Shown here piece after piece: positions 34,804 through 44,654 of a stretch of 64,000 nucleotides of DNA (within the stretch, counting starts at the first letter, position 1; each line of letters starts with the position of its first letter). Under the pieces are notes generated by a model. The model was not told where the DNA came from. It ran no database searches and was given only the letters and a program-made list of their open reading frames with translations. The stretch covers positions 1 to 64,000 of the forward strand of contig CAZTYF010000009.1 in the NCBI GenBank assembly GCA_964617455.1. Reading direction: 5' to 3'. The position numbers were made by a program, and so were the translations under genes. This DNA is from Monoglobus sp964617455 (GTDB lineage Bacteria > Bacillota > Clostridia > Monoglobales > Monoglobaceae).

Positions 34804-34835
34804 ATGTGTTTCCTCCTATATATTCCATTAAAAGT

Positions 34836-37388
34836 TTATTCGGAACGACCTATCTTTTTGACTATCTTGCCCCATGCGTCTTTCGGAACATGAGGTTTTA
34901 GTGCAAACAGCAGCACTCCCGCCAAAGTCAGCAGTGAAATAACCGCGGAAATCCTCAGTCCCGGCACGTGATATTTGAGTTTAATATGATGTTTGCCCTC
35001 GCCTGACGGTATTGCCATAAAGAGAGTTTGCGCCTCCACAGGCTCGGTTTTTTTGCCGTCGACATAAACCGACCAACCATCTTCATAGGGAATGGACGTG
35101 AAAAGCATTTCATCTTTGTCAAGCTCCACATCACCCTCAATACGTGTGTTGCTGTAATCGGTAACATTGAATCTTTTCTCATTGGGTATATTCTCAAGTG
35201 CCCGCTCTAAGGCGCCGATATCAACCATCGCGATTCTGGCATTTTTCGAAAGATCATAATCCGTGAAACTTACTTTAATCCGGTCGCCGGCATTGAATCT
35301 GCCAAGATAAAAGATCTTTTTGCCGATTCCGGTATCATAGGTATAAGCTCGGGACGCCCCATTCACTGTGAGCTGCGGGACGCCATTATAATTTTTGGCA
35401 AAATCCACGTAGTACATACCTGTTTCAGATGCGGTAAATTCAACTGCTCTGCCACTGTCCGCAGGTTGCGCCCGTGTTACATTTTTAAATACAAAATTAC
35501 CTAAAAGTTTTTGTGTGAAATAATTTTCGTTATCCAAGGCGTTACCCGCATTGTAATAATTCGATTGTATGTCATTGTCTGCCGCAAAACCTATTCCCAT
35601 TGCATATGGGTTTTCATAAACTTTGTTTTCTCCAAAATCCTCGACTAATTTATAACTGTCATTGATTCGCCCCTTTGAGATGATATATTTTATGCCGAGC
35701 AATGTATCGGTAAGTATTGTGGATCCTTGGTAACGGATAGCAATGTATTCCTGCCTCATACCCATATCTTTATCAAATCGAACTATATTATTGTTATATG
35801 TCGAACTGTAATGGGTTATACCCTTTAATCCAAAACTCATATTATCGTTGTCTGTGCGCAAAAATGTTTTCTCGGCACGGTAAAATCCGTCATCTCGGCC
35901 TTTTATGCAATTCACTGCCTCTCCGATACCGTCGATTTCATCTCGATACTCGGTATAAGATGTATACCCAAATTGACGGTCAATTCCTTTTAACAGTGAC
36001 CATCCGTTTATAATAAGTTCTGCACAGGTAAGAAGCACCATAGCGCAGCTTACACATTTGACAAATTTTTTGCTGCCAAGACAATATAGCGGAAGAGCTA
36101 CAATGTATATACCCGCAAAAACAAGGCTGAGAATCGCCAATTTGGAATCGGTAATAACTTCGGAATCCAAGAAATATACTGCTACAATAAGCGCCGCATA
36201 CACAGCCGCACCGGCAACACCGTATGGTAGTTGTTTTTTCTTCAGCTTCGTAAATCCGCTGTAGGCGATATAAATCGAGAAAAAGCAAAATGCATACGCA
36301 TACCTATAAGGAAACCAATTGGGATATTTGAAAACATGCCATGCCATATCGATCTTTTTGATAAAAAAACTGACAATAAACACCGCAAAAACCAAAACAG
36401 CAGCGATTTTTGCCTTGAGTTTGATTTTGGGATTCAAAAAATAAACTCCAATCAAAACGCCACAGAGCATCCCGCAAAATATGGAAGGCGCACCGTTATT
36501 AAGCATACTGTCATATTGCCCCATAAACAGACGTTTGGGAATCTTGAATATCTCTTGATTCCAAAATCCCTCTGCCACATATCCGTTACCGGCAAGTTTT
36601 CCGTTTAGCATATTCAACAAAGTGGGCAACAGTACCACGCTGCATAGCAGCACACATACAACTCCAGCCCCAAGCATTGTCAAAATTTTTTTCATAAAGT
36701 CCTTGACATTCTTTTCTCTGCAGGAAGTAAAATATCTGTATAGATAATAAATTACCGAGAAAATAGCCGTCATATATGCGGTATAGTAATTGGAAAACAG
36801 AGTCATCACAAAAGAAGCAATAAACAACAGTGGCGAACGGCCTTTGAGAACTCTTTCAATTCCAAGCAGCACAATCGGGAGCCATATAACTGCGTCGAGC
36901 CACATAATACACATGCTATACATCATGGAATATGACATAAGGGCATAACAGCAAGAAAACAGTATCGTTGAAATATCACACCTCTTAAACACATGGCGGA
37001 GGAATATTGCAAAAGTCAAACCGCAGGCTCCGATTTTCAATACGGTAATAAGTGCGAGACCGATTGGCATCGCTTTCTGAGGGAAGAAAATCATCAACAG
37101 AGAAAACGGACTTGATAGGTAGTATGTGAAAAGACCGAACACACTCCCTCCCATTTCTTTTGTAAAGGAATACAAAAGGCTGTCCCGGCCGGTCAAAACC
37201 CTGTGAAAATATGCGAAAAATTCCCCATATTGATTATCCATATCCATTGCCAATATTGTCCTATCGCCAAACGGATATACCTTAAAAAGCGCATAAATGA
37301 TTATCATGCATGATGCCGGCAATATGAAAGATAGCACATATACACATATTTTATTCTTGTCTTTAGCCTTAAGCGTATTCGGTTTCAT
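34836..37388 (-). CDS. yfhO: YfhO family membrane glycosyltransferase
   Basis: The 850-residue protein starts with a hydrophobic helix, then FGDRTILAMDMDNQYGEFFAYF, the acidic first-loop signature of YfhO (GT-C fold). Ten or more helices run to about residue 460. A large extracytoplasmic domain (about 470-820) with beta-rich character follows, including EDGWSVYVDGKKTEPVEA, a region conserved near the C-terminus of YfhO proteins. One last helix and a basic tail end it. In Bacillus and Listeria, YfhO acts with CsbB-type GT2 and GtcA to add sugars to lipoteichoic acid. This gene lies 32 bases before gtrA. Confidence 0.9.
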   Translation of the reverse strand: MKPNTLKAKDKNKICVYVLSFILPASCMIIIYALFKVYPFGDRTILAMDMDNQYGEFFAYFHRVLTGRDSLLYSFTKEMGGSVFGLFTYYLSSPFSLLMIFFPQKAMPIGLALITVLKIGACGLTFAIFLRHVFKRCDISTILFSCCYALMSYSMMYSMCIMWLDAVIWLPIVLLGIERVLKGRSPLLFIASFVMTLFSNYYTAYMTAIFSVIYYLYRYFTSCREKNVKDFMKKILTMLGAGVVCVLLCSVVLLPTLLNMLNGKLAGNGYVAEGFWNQEIFKIPKRLFMGQYDSMLNNGAPSIFCGMLCGVLIGVYFLNPKIKLKAKIAAVLVFAVFIVSFFIKKIDMAWHVFKYPNWFPYRYAYAFCFFSIYIAYSGFTKLKKKQLPYGVAGAAVYAALIVAVYFLDSEVITDSKLAILSLVFAGIYIVALPLYCLGSKKFVKCVSCAMVLLTCAELIINGWSLLKGIDRQFGYTSYTEYRDEIDGIGEAVNCIKGRDDGFYRAEKTFLRTDNDNMSFGLKGITHYSSTYNNNIVRFDKDMGMRQEYIAIRYQGSTILTDTLLGIKYIISKGRINDSYKLVEDFGENKVYENPYAMGIGFAADNDIQSNYYNAGNALDNENYFTQKLLGNFVFKNVTRAQPADSGRAVEFTASETGMYYVDFAKNYNGVPQLTVNGASRAYTYDTGIGKKIFYLGRFNAGDRIKVSFTDYDLSKNARIAMVDIGALERALENIPNEKRFNVTDYSNTRIEGDVELDKDEMLFTSIPYEDGWSVYVDGKKTEPVEAQTLFMAIPSGEGKHHIKLKYHVPGLRISAVISLLTLAGVLLFALKPHVPKDAWGKIVKKIGRSE

Positions 37389-37441
37389 TCGGCAACACCT
37401 CCGATATGTCTTTTTGTTCTATAGCAAACTCCCGGCCTTTC

Positions 37442-39589
37442 TTACAGCAAAAAGCCCATTATGTATTTCATTTTATAAAATAATCCCGGATTTGTCTTTT
37501 CGATAGAATTGTATGCATCCAAGAATATTTGCAGGTTGTTTATTACAAGTGCAGCGACGAAACAAACCAACACAAATGTCAAAAGTGCCTTTTTTTGTTC
37601 TTTTCCGCCTTTACCGAACGGACTTATGTTTGTATATGCGGCAAAAATCGCTATCGCAGCAGCCACGGTGAACATCCACGCAAAATCATAGAAATATCTT
37701 ACAATAATGCCGCCCATTTGCGTGTCTATGAATACTATGGCAATCGCGCACAAGCAAAGCGCCCACGAAATATAATAGGGCCGCTTATCTACTTTCCTTG
37801 CATACCACTTCTTTTTGCCGAGACCCCACAGGCCGAAGAAAACAATCGGGGACATCCATAAAAAACCACCGTAAGTGCCTTCGACAATATTATACCCTTG
37901 ATTTAGCGTATTAACCGTCAAAATTTTGAGATACGGAAATACTATATCAAACTGACATGGCTGGAATAAATAATAGAAAAATCCGGTCAATGTCCTATCC
38001 ATGTAAAATCCTCTGTGTGTCATATCCGTATATGTCATATTATAGGCAGCGCCGAAATCAAAGGGGGAGCCAAATCTTTTGGAATTATATATCATCAGCA
38101 ATACCGCAACAATCACATAGGGCAGGCACAACGCAATCGTGTCCTTAATACTTTTCTTTGAAAACAACAACCTGTCTTTAAAGACAAACCGCCATAAAAT
38201 CACAACGCCGATTACAGATGACAAAAGCAGCTGCGGCCTGCATCCGGCAACAAGCGCCAAGCACACTGCGCCCAATGCAATCCGCCAAGTTTTAAGTTTT
38301 GTGTTTCCTTGAGAATCCTTATAATCGGCTCCGATCCACAAGGCCAAACCGGTACAGGCAAAAGCAACACCAAGTGCCAGCGGTATCGGATAAAACTCCG
38401 GTCGTTTCATGAAATACAATGCACCGCAAGTCTCACACATCAAAATGCTTATGATAAAATACAATCCAAACGGAATCCTCGGAAACCATTTTTTTGCTAA
38501 TTTATAAAGCAAATATACAAACGACAAACACATCAGCATGGTACATATGAACAATACTACCGCATTTGATAAATCTCCGTCTGAGAATAATTTAAATGGT
38601 ACATAGAACAAAATGCAAGGTACCACTCCGAAATATACATAGTATCTGCCGTTATAGTAGGCGTTATCCCAAAGCGGCCAATGCTCTAACTTGGATCTTC
38701 TTAAACTGTAATCATAAGGATTATCCAAAGCCTTAATATCATCATATGTATCGATTTCAAGATCAAATCTGCCATGAAGCAGCGATTCGGCTAAGTGGTT
38801 ATATTGTAAATTAGCTTCGGTACTGTAAGCATCCCGAATATATGGATTAGCATTTTTCAAATTCCACATACATATGGTCTGAACTATAAGGAACAGTACG
38901 ATTGCTATAAGCTGCCACTTAACTTTCAAGTTAAGCCGATGCTTATATACAAAAGATCCGGGTCTGAAAGTATACAAAAACATCATCACACACAGTATAA
39001 ATAAAAATCTATACCAAGTGAAACACATGGGAACCCTGCGGTTTACACCTATTCCGTCAATATGAAAATTGCTTCCGTCTTCCATATTCTTAAGGCTGAT
39101 CGTCATTGATTTGACAGTTCCGCTGAAATGGGTTCTTATATACTTCGACTGTTCAACGTTATTTACAACCTCACGTTCCGGCGCTGTAAATGCCTTCGCT
39201 GCGTTTGCTTCGTCGATAACACTGATTGTAAATTTAGTATAAGGATTTATTCCTGTGATACCAAGGTATACATTGTCAAACTCTTTATTAAAATTTTCAA
39301 TTTTTATGCTGACATCTTTTCCGTTACAAGTGTATGTGCCATCGGAAATTTTCTTAGCATTCTCAACTTTGTAATCCTCAATCATTATTTCGTCGCCAAA
39401 AGTCAACGACTCAATCGCCCTGAAATTACAAACGAAAATCTCCAGCAAAAGCGCAATCGCCAAGAATATCAAAAACATTATCGAATATTTCCTTAAAGAC
39501 TCCGGGCCGCAAAGAATATCTTTAAATTTACTTAAAATTCGATGTACCGTTTTCTTTTTGGTTTTCATGACTTTTTTATTCTCACTCAT
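37442..39589 (-). CDS. large polytopic membrane protein, probable GT-C glycosyltransferase
   Basis: The 715-residue protein has a basic cytoplasmic N-terminus and one helix (about 40-60). An extracytoplasmic domain of about 125 residues and ten or so further helices follow. After the second helix RDAYSTEANLQYNHLAESLLHGRFDL, then YYNGRYYVYFGVVPCILFYVP, resembles the catalytic first-loop region of GT-C enzymes. I do not recognise a characterised member. The ATG at 39589 follows AGAGGT at 7 bases; another ATG seven codons upstream has no ribosome site. It lies between the GT2 pseudogene and yfhO. Confidence 0.75.
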   Translation of the reverse strand: MSENKKVMKTKKKTVHRILSKFKDILCGPESLRKYSIMFLIFLAIALLLEIFVCNFRAIESLTFGDEIMIEDYKVENAKKISDGTYTCNGKDVSIKIENFNKEFDNVYLGITGINPYTKFTISVIDEANAAKAFTAPEREVVNNVEQSKYIRTHFSGTVKSMTISLKNMEDGSNFHIDGIGVNRRVPMCFTWYRFLFILCVMMFLYTFRPGSFVYKHRLNLKVKWQLIAIVLFLIVQTICMWNLKNANPYIRDAYSTEANLQYNHLAESLLHGRFDLEIDTYDDIKALDNPYDYSLRRSKLEHWPLWDNAYYNGRYYVYFGVVPCILFYVPFKLFSDGDLSNAVVLFICTMLMCLSFVYLLYKLAKKWFPRIPFGLYFIISILMCETCGALYFMKRPEFYPIPLALGVAFACTGLALWIGADYKDSQGNTKLKTWRIALGAVCLALVAGCRPQLLLSSVIGVVILWRFVFKDRLLFSKKSIKDTIALCLPYVIVAVLLMIYNSKRFGSPFDFGAAYNMTYTDMTHRGFYMDRTLTGFFYYLFQPCQFDIVFPYLKILTVNTLNQGYNIVEGTYGGFLWMSPIVFFGLWGLGKKKWYARKVDKRPYYISWALCLCAIAIVFIDTQMGGIIVRYFYDFAWMFTVAAAIAIFAAYTNISPFGKGGKEQKKALLTFVLVCFVAALVINNLQIFLDAYNSIEKTNPGLFYKMKYIMGFLL

Positions 39590-39610
39590 AATTATACCTC
39601 TTTTTGTCAT

Positions 39611-40021
39611 TTACTTTCCCGTCAATTTTTTAAAAATATCTTCGGCATTTATCAATTCATATTCGAAGGCTTGGCGATCTTTTTGCACAATTTTTTATCA
39701 ACTGTGTGAATTGTCATTTCTGTCTCTATCTCAAAGCCTTTCGAAAGCACGGTAACCTGTCATGACATCTTTAATATTACTTTATATAACACTCGGCATC
39801 AATTTTCCGAAACATTCATCGGATTACATTTCCCTTGCCCCGAACATATTCATGACGAACAACAGCCCCGGCATGCTCTGCTATTTTGTCGGTGCCGTCC
39901 GATGAATTATTGTCATACACATAAATTACCGCCTCCGGCAAGGCAGCTCTAAAATCGCCAATGACCTTGCCAATGGTTTTCCCTCATTATAGCATGGTAT
40001 CAACACAGCGATCTTATCCAT
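39611..40021 (-). pseudogene. decayed GT2 glycosyltransferase
   Basis: Reading from 40021, the frame gives MDKIAVLIPCYNEGK, the N-terminus of a GT2 (DPM1-like) enzyme. One A is then missing in the run near 39978-39982. In the shifted frame it continues TIGKVIGDFRAALPEA, VYDNNSSDGTDKIAEHAGAVV and RGKGNVIR, where a TGA interrupts the reading. MFRKIDAECYI follows. A large internal deletion then fuses DVMTGYRAF to SKGFEIETEMTIHTVDKKL, also in changed frames. The final stretch ending in NAEDIFKKLTGK may belong to another lost gene. At least one frameshift, one stop and one deletion show that it is dead. Confidence 0.85.
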
Positions 40022-41018
40022 TTTGTCTTCCATCTATTGAATTTGTATTTGTTACATTCTCCGTATTTGCATCAGTTTTTGCGGAATCATTAATATTACT
40101 CTCTTTTATTATATACAGTGGCCGGCGTTTGGTTTCAAGATACGTTTTGGATAGGTATTGTCCCAAAATTCCAATTGACAGCAGTTGAAGACCTCCTACC
40201 AAAAGTATAACGCAGACCATGGACGGCCATCCGAAAGCGCTTCCGCCAAACAGCAGCTGACGGACTATTATAAAAATAATTCCTGCAATCGAAATAAAGA
40301 AAAGAATTATTCCCATAAGCGATGACAGAGCCAGCGGTGCGGTTGAAAAACCGACTATCCCGTCAACAGAATACTTGAACAGCTTCCAAAAGGACCATTT
40401 GGTCTCACCGACGCTGCGATTTATGTTTTCATATTCAATCCACTTGGTTTCAAATCCAACCCAAGAAAATATTCCCTTCGAAAACCTGTTGTATTCGCAC
40501 ATCCCAAGTATGCTGTCGACCATACGGCGGGACATAAGCCGAAAATCCCGGGCACCATCGACAATTTCGGTTTGTGATATATGGTTAATTAGTTTGTAAA
40601 ACATTCGGGCAAAAAAGGAACGAATCCTTGCCTCACCTTTTCGGTTGACCCGTCGCGTCGCAGCGCAGTCGTATTGGCCGCTTTTGACAATTTCGTACAT
40701 TTCAGGGATCAACGAGGGAGGGTCCTGCAAATCCACATCCATAATCACCACATAGTCGCCGGAGGAATTATCCATGCCGGCGTACATTGCGCTTTCTTTC
40801 CCAAAGTTTCTGGAAAATGTTATATATTTTACCCTTTTATCCTTATCGGCAAGGCCGCAAATGACATTCCCGGTATCATCCCTTGAGCCGTCATTGACAA
40901 AAATATATTCAAACTCCGTTTCCGGCATACCGGTGGCAACTTTGGTTATTTCACGATAGAAAATCGGTATGGCGAGTTCCTCGTTAAAGCACGGAACTAT
41001 TATGCTTATTTTATCCAT
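40014..41018 (-). CDS. GT2 polyprenyl-phosphate glycosyltransferase (CsbB/GtrB-like)
   Basis: The 334-residue protein has the GT-A domain ISIIVPCFNEELAIPIFYREI, IFVNDGSRDDTG and the DXD-type metal site DVDLQDPP. The acceptor-side GARDFRLMSRRMV follows. Two C-terminal transmembrane helices (about 225-250 and 262-285) and a hydrophilic tail complete the CsbB/GtrB layout. Such enzymes load a sugar from a nucleotide donor onto undecaprenyl phosphate on the cytoplasmic face. I chose the ATG at 41018; the in-frame ATG at 41042 has no ribosome site, though the one at 41018 is also weak (AAAGAGA). Its end overlaps the start of the decayed GT2 gene. Confidence 0.92.
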   Translation of the reverse strand: MDKISIIVPCFNEELAIPIFYREITKVATGMPETEFEYIFVNDGSRDDTGNVICGLADKDKRVKYITFSRNFGKESAMYAGMDNSSGDYVVIMDVDLQDPPSLIPEMYEIVKSGQYDCAATRRVNRKGEARIRSFFARMFYKLINHISQTEIVDGARDFRLMSRRMVDSILGMCEYNRFSKGIFSWVGFETKWIEYENINRSVGETKWSFWKLFKYSVDGIVGFSTAPLALSSLMGIILFFISIAGIIFIIVRQLLFGGSAFGWPSMVCVILLVGGLQLLSIGILGQYLSKTYLETKRRPLYIIKESNINDSAKTDANTENVTNTNSIDGRQNG

Positions 41019-41050
41019 ATTGATTATTTCTCTTTCTATCATACAATTTT

Positions 41051-42958
41051 TTATTTTATTTTATATAAATTGTCTGCACCTTCGGAATGCACAGGTACGA
41101 GCCTTGAAAGCAGCTGATTGTTTATGTTGTAATTTTGTCTTTCCATTGGCCCAACAAGCACATATTCTATATTGTTTTGGCGACAGAAGGAAACCATATT
41201 TTCATAAGATCCGCTGTAGGCTCTTTTTATCTCGGCGTCTCGCTTTGCGTATTCATCACCCAGTCCATGGAAATATACAAAGGATGAGGAGCCACAATAT
41301 ACGGTTCTGCCGGCGAGAGAGCATACGGGATTGACCAGCCAGGTTGATGTGAGGAATACCGAATCAGGGTCGGTGTTTTCCCTGATATAATCCGCCATAG
41401 CCACATCCGATGCGCTAAAAGTGCTGAGCTCCCCCTTGCTGTTGTATTCTCTGCCTATTGTAAGTGCGCCGGAAAGGTTCCCCGCTATAAGCACCAAAAC
41501 AGCAATGAATATTCGTCCTCGCACATTTTTAAGAGCACCGAACGCTGCAACCATCCAATCCGCCACCAACATAACCATGATCATAAACACGATATATATC
41601 AGTTTGTTGTTGTCATAAGCGTTTGGCTGAAATTGTATTGTCTCTGCCAAAACCATAATAATGGCACATCCAATAAGCAGCCTTTTGTTGTCTTTTGAGG
41701 CATGCAATATGGCTGGAACGGCCAAAAGGGCGATTATTCCCATATTCTTGATGTAGAACCAGATGTACGGGTCCTCACTGTTGACCCAATTGAAATGGAA
41801 ATTTAAGAACGAACTGTTTCCGCCGGTTTGAGAGAAGGTCCAATAAATCAGTTGTGGCATGGCAAGCAATATCGTGATTCCGCCAAATATTGCCCAATTG
41901 ATAATATATTCTTTTTTGTTTTCTGCCTTGAAAAAATATCCAATCAGCAATCCGACCGAAATCAATCCGAGGGCTAAAAACGAGTGAGTATGAATCATTG
42001 GCATGCATCCCGCCAAGACACCTACTGCGATAAAACGAGACCGTTTGTTTGTTTTAAGACCATCCAGCAAAAGCCAGAGTGCCGGAATAAATGTAAACCA
42101 GCCCGCCATGGTTGTGCGCTGGGGTATTATCATATCGCATATGGTATTTGACCAGCGGATATTTTCCTCGTTATAATTCGTCGGCGTGTGATAAAAATCG
42201 GTAAACAACCTTGTAAAAACATTATGATCCGCTCTGGCGCCTTCGAAAAAATAGGCAAATCCGAAACCACCCCCTATGAAGAATAAAACCGTTGCGATAA
42301 CTGCGGATGATTTTTTATTAACAATCTTGAGTGCCAAGATATAAAAGCCCATCACAAGCATCAAAGAAATAACATAACTCGGAATCAGCACCGCCCATCT
42401 GAGAGGCGTGCCAAAGAGATATAAACTCGAAGAGAGCATATCAACAAAAAACGGATAATTCAACTTAGTGCCGGAAAGCAAATTGTATCCAGGAGGAAAC
42501 GTTTTCTGCTCTGCAATGCTTGTAATAAAGCTTAAATGCATCGGAAGGTCTCCCCAGGTGCACTGTCCGGAAACGATACCTCCGCTGTCATTTTTTACCA
42601 GAATATGGTTGGTCATAAGCACCCATATTATCAAACTTATGGGCAAAATCAAAGCTAGGAATACACGCCAATCCACACATTCCTCGCCGGATTTGATATT
42701 TATTTTATAGAATTTCTCGTTTTTGCGTTTAACATTGATAATAATATAAGGAATAATCGAAACCACAAGTAAAATAATATGGCTTAAAACAGTAAAGTCA
42801 AAAATCAGCGCCGGAATAACAATGCCCGCCATAAGCAGTACATTTCCGAAAACACCTCCCATCCATACACGGAAAAATATATCTTTGTCCTTAAAATACA
42901 TATTAGCATATAAAAAACCTATAATCAGGAACAAAATATATATCAATACCCCAAGCAT
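41051..42958 (-). CDS. polytopic membrane protein, possible GT-C glycosyltransferase
   Basis: The 635-residue protein has about 13 hydrophobic segments. The first large outer loop contains DSGGIVSGQCTWGDLPMHLSFITSI and LNYPFFVDMLSSSLYLFG, a D-LP-H-x-S-FI arrangement seen in uncharacterised polytopic proteins of glycan loci. The C-terminal 100 residues form an outer domain (VFLTSTWLVNPVCSLAGRTVYCGSSSF). No characterised homologue is recognised. ATG follows AAGGGGGA. It is the promoter-proximal gene of the island operon. Confidence 0.7.
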   Translation of the reverse strand: MLGVLIYILFLIIGFLYANMYFKDKDIFFRVWMGGVFGNVLLMAGIVIPALIFDFTVLSHIILLVVSIIPYIIINVKRKNEKFYKINIKSGEECVDWRVFLALILPISLIIWVLMTNHILVKNDSGGIVSGQCTWGDLPMHLSFITSIAEQKTFPPGYNLLSGTKLNYPFFVDMLSSSLYLFGTPLRWAVLIPSYVISLMLVMGFYILALKIVNKKSSAVIATVLFFIGGGFGFAYFFEGARADHNVFTRLFTDFYHTPTNYNEENIRWSNTICDMIIPQRTTMAGWFTFIPALWLLLDGLKTNKRSRFIAVGVLAGCMPMIHTHSFLALGLISVGLLIGYFFKAENKKEYIINWAIFGGITILLAMPQLIYWTFSQTGGNSSFLNFHFNWVNSEDPYIWFYIKNMGIIALLAVPAILHASKDNKRLLIGCAIIMVLAETIQFQPNAYDNNKLIYIVFMIMVMLVADWMVAAFGALKNVRGRIFIAVLVLIAGNLSGALTIGREYNSKGELSTFSASDVAMADYIRENTDPDSVFLTSTWLVNPVCSLAGRTVYCGSSSFVYFHGLGDEYAKRDAEIKRAYSGSYENMVSFCRQNNIEYVLVGPMERQNYNINNQLLSRLVPVHSEGADNLYKIK

Positions 42959-43067
42959 ATAATCAAATCCCCCTTCCTGCTTTATTCGGTCGCAAACCTA
43001 TGCCAATTCCGCAAATTTCATAAAATCCCATACTACAGCTACAACACAACATTATAATATTATTACC

Positions 43068-43096
43068 ATTTTACGATTTTTTTGTGTAAATGTCAA
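43068..43096 (-). promoter_or_regulatory. promoter of the minus-strand glycosylation operon
   Basis: On the minus strand TTGACA (43096-43091) and TAAAAT (43073-43068) are 17 bases apart. The leader of about 100 bases is AT-rich, and I see no recognisable structure in it. Confidence 0.8.
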
Positions 43097-43245
43097 TGTT
43101 AATTTTGTTAATACAAAAAATTTCGTCAATATAGCCATATATTTGTTCCGTTCGTCCTATGTTTCCGAAAAACGGAGCCGCTATAAAAGCATTTTAGATT
43201 TGTACTCTTCGAAAATGTTTTCGACAGATGATATATGTAAAATAA

Positions 43246-43274
43246 CCCCCCGGAGGCTTACGGCCTTCCGGGGG
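43246..43274 (-). terminator. terminator of the ribosomal superoperon
   Basis: On the minus strand CCCCCGGAAGGCC pairs with GGCCTCCGGGGG-like arms (plus-strand stem 43246-43274) and is followed by TTATTTTA. It lies a few bases after the rplQ stop. Confidence 0.85.
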
Positions 43275-43280
43275 AATTTA

Positions 43281-43622
43281 TTAAACCAACTCTAAGACGG
43301 ACATTTCCGCGGCGTCACCGCGACGGGGTCCCACTTTGATGATTCTTGTATATCCACCGTTTCTGCTCTGATATTTGGGAGCAATTTCATCGAACAACTT
43401 TGTTACGACCTCTCTTTTTGTGATATACGAAAGGGCCTGTCTCTTGGTGTGAAGCGTGTTCCTCTTGCCAAGAGTTATCATTTTATCTGCCATTCTCTTA
43501 ACCTCTTTGGCTCTGGCCGTGGTGGTCTCTATTTTGCCATTCTCCAAAAGTGAGGTCGTGAGATTTCTCAGCATAGCGCGTCTGTGAGCGGTTGGCCTTC
43601 CCAGCTTTCTTTGCTGTGCCAT
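43281..43622 (-). CDS. rplQ: 50S ribosomal protein L17
   Basis: The 113-residue large-subunit protein opens with MAQQRKLGRPTAHRRAMLRNL, the invariant L17 start. I chose the ATG at 43622, 6 bases after GAGGTG; the open frame upstream overlaps the end of rpoA and is not conserved. This is the last gene of the ribosomal superoperon and lies directly before its terminator. Confidence 0.98.
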   Translation of the reverse strand: MAQQRKLGRPTAHRRAMLRNLTTSLLENGKIETTTARAKEVKRMADKMITLGKRNTLHTKRQALSYITKREVVTKLFDEIAPKYQSRNGGYTRIIKVGPRRGDAAEMSVLELV

Positions 43623-43653
43623 ATAAATCACCTCTTCCTGTTTTCTTTTACTG

Positions 43654-44613
43654 TCAGTCGTCGCTGGCAAGACCTAAGTTCATGGCCTGCAGCTTGGACT
43701 CAACTTCCTCAAGGGACTTTTTGCCCAAGTTCCTTACCTTCATCATTTCGCTTTCCGTGCGCGTAGTCAAATCCTGAACGGTGTTAATTCCCGCCCTCTT
43801 CAAACAGTTGTAGGAACGAACAGACAAATCCAACTCCTCTATCGTTGTCTCGAGGACTTTCTCCTTCTGTCCCTCTTCTTTTTCTATCATAATTTCGGTA
43901 TTCTTTGCATCATCGGATAAATCAATGAACAAACTCAAATGGTCACTGATTATCTTGGCGGCCAAGGAAACCGCCTCGGCGGGAGTTGTGGTTCCGTTTG
44001 TCCAAATCTCAATTGTGAGCTTGTCGTAATCGGTAACATTGCCCACCCGAGTCGGCTCCGTATAGTAATTCACTTTCTCAACCGGAGTGAAAATGGAATC
44101 CGTGGCAATAACGCCAATCTGTCCGCTTATCAATTCCTTGTTCTGGTCAGAGGACCTGTAACCGCGGCCTTTGTCTATTGTGACTTCCATATCCAACTCT
44201 CCATCCTCATCGAGGGTGGCAATATGCAGCTCCGGATTTAGAATTTCCACATCCGCATCGGGCTGTATATCCCGAGCAAGCACCTCTCCCGGACCCTTAC
44301 AGCTGATAGCCAATGTTTTGGGGCCTTTTACATGCAGCTTGAGTACCAAATTTTTTATATTGAGTACAATTTCGGTAACATCCTCTTTCACTCCGGGAAT
44401 GGTGGAAAACTCATGAAGCACTCCGCCAATTTTGACCGATGTTGACGCAACACCCGGCATAGACGACAGGAGCATTCTTCTGAGAGAGTTCCCGAGAGTC
44501 GTGCCATATCCCCTCTCAAGCGGTTCAATAACAAACTTAGCATACTTGTCGTCATCCGACGCTTCAACACATTCTATTTCCGGCTTTTCAATCGGCTTTT
44601 CCATCTCAATCAT
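43654..44613 (-). CDS. rpoA: RNA polymerase alpha subunit
   Basis: The 319-residue protein nucleates polymerase assembly. The N-terminal dimerisation domain has FVIEPLERGYGTTLGNSLRRMLLSSMPG. The C-terminal domain (about 250-310), which contacts UP elements and activators, has LDLSVRSYNCLKRAGINTVQDL and RNLGKKSLEEVESKL. It follows rpsD by 41 bases, with ATG after GGAGGGTG. Confidence 0.98.
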   Translation of the reverse strand: MIEMEKPIEKPEIECVEASDDDKYAKFVIEPLERGYGTTLGNSLRRMLLSSMPGVASTSVKIGGVLHEFSTIPGVKEDVTEIVLNIKNLVLKLHVKGPKTLAISCKGPGEVLARDIQPDADVEILNPELHIATLDEDGELDMEVTIDKGRGYRSSDQNKELISGQIGVIATDSIFTPVEKVNYYTEPTRVGNVTDYDKLTIEIWTNGTTTPAEAVSLAAKIISDHLSLFIDLSDDAKNTEIMIEKEEGQKEKVLETTIEELDLSVRSYNCLKRAGINTVQDLTTRTESEMMKVRNLGKKSLEEVESKLQAMNLGLASDD

Positions 44614-44654
44614 CGTTCACCCTCCTATAAAATTAGGACTATAGGCTAAGCCTA

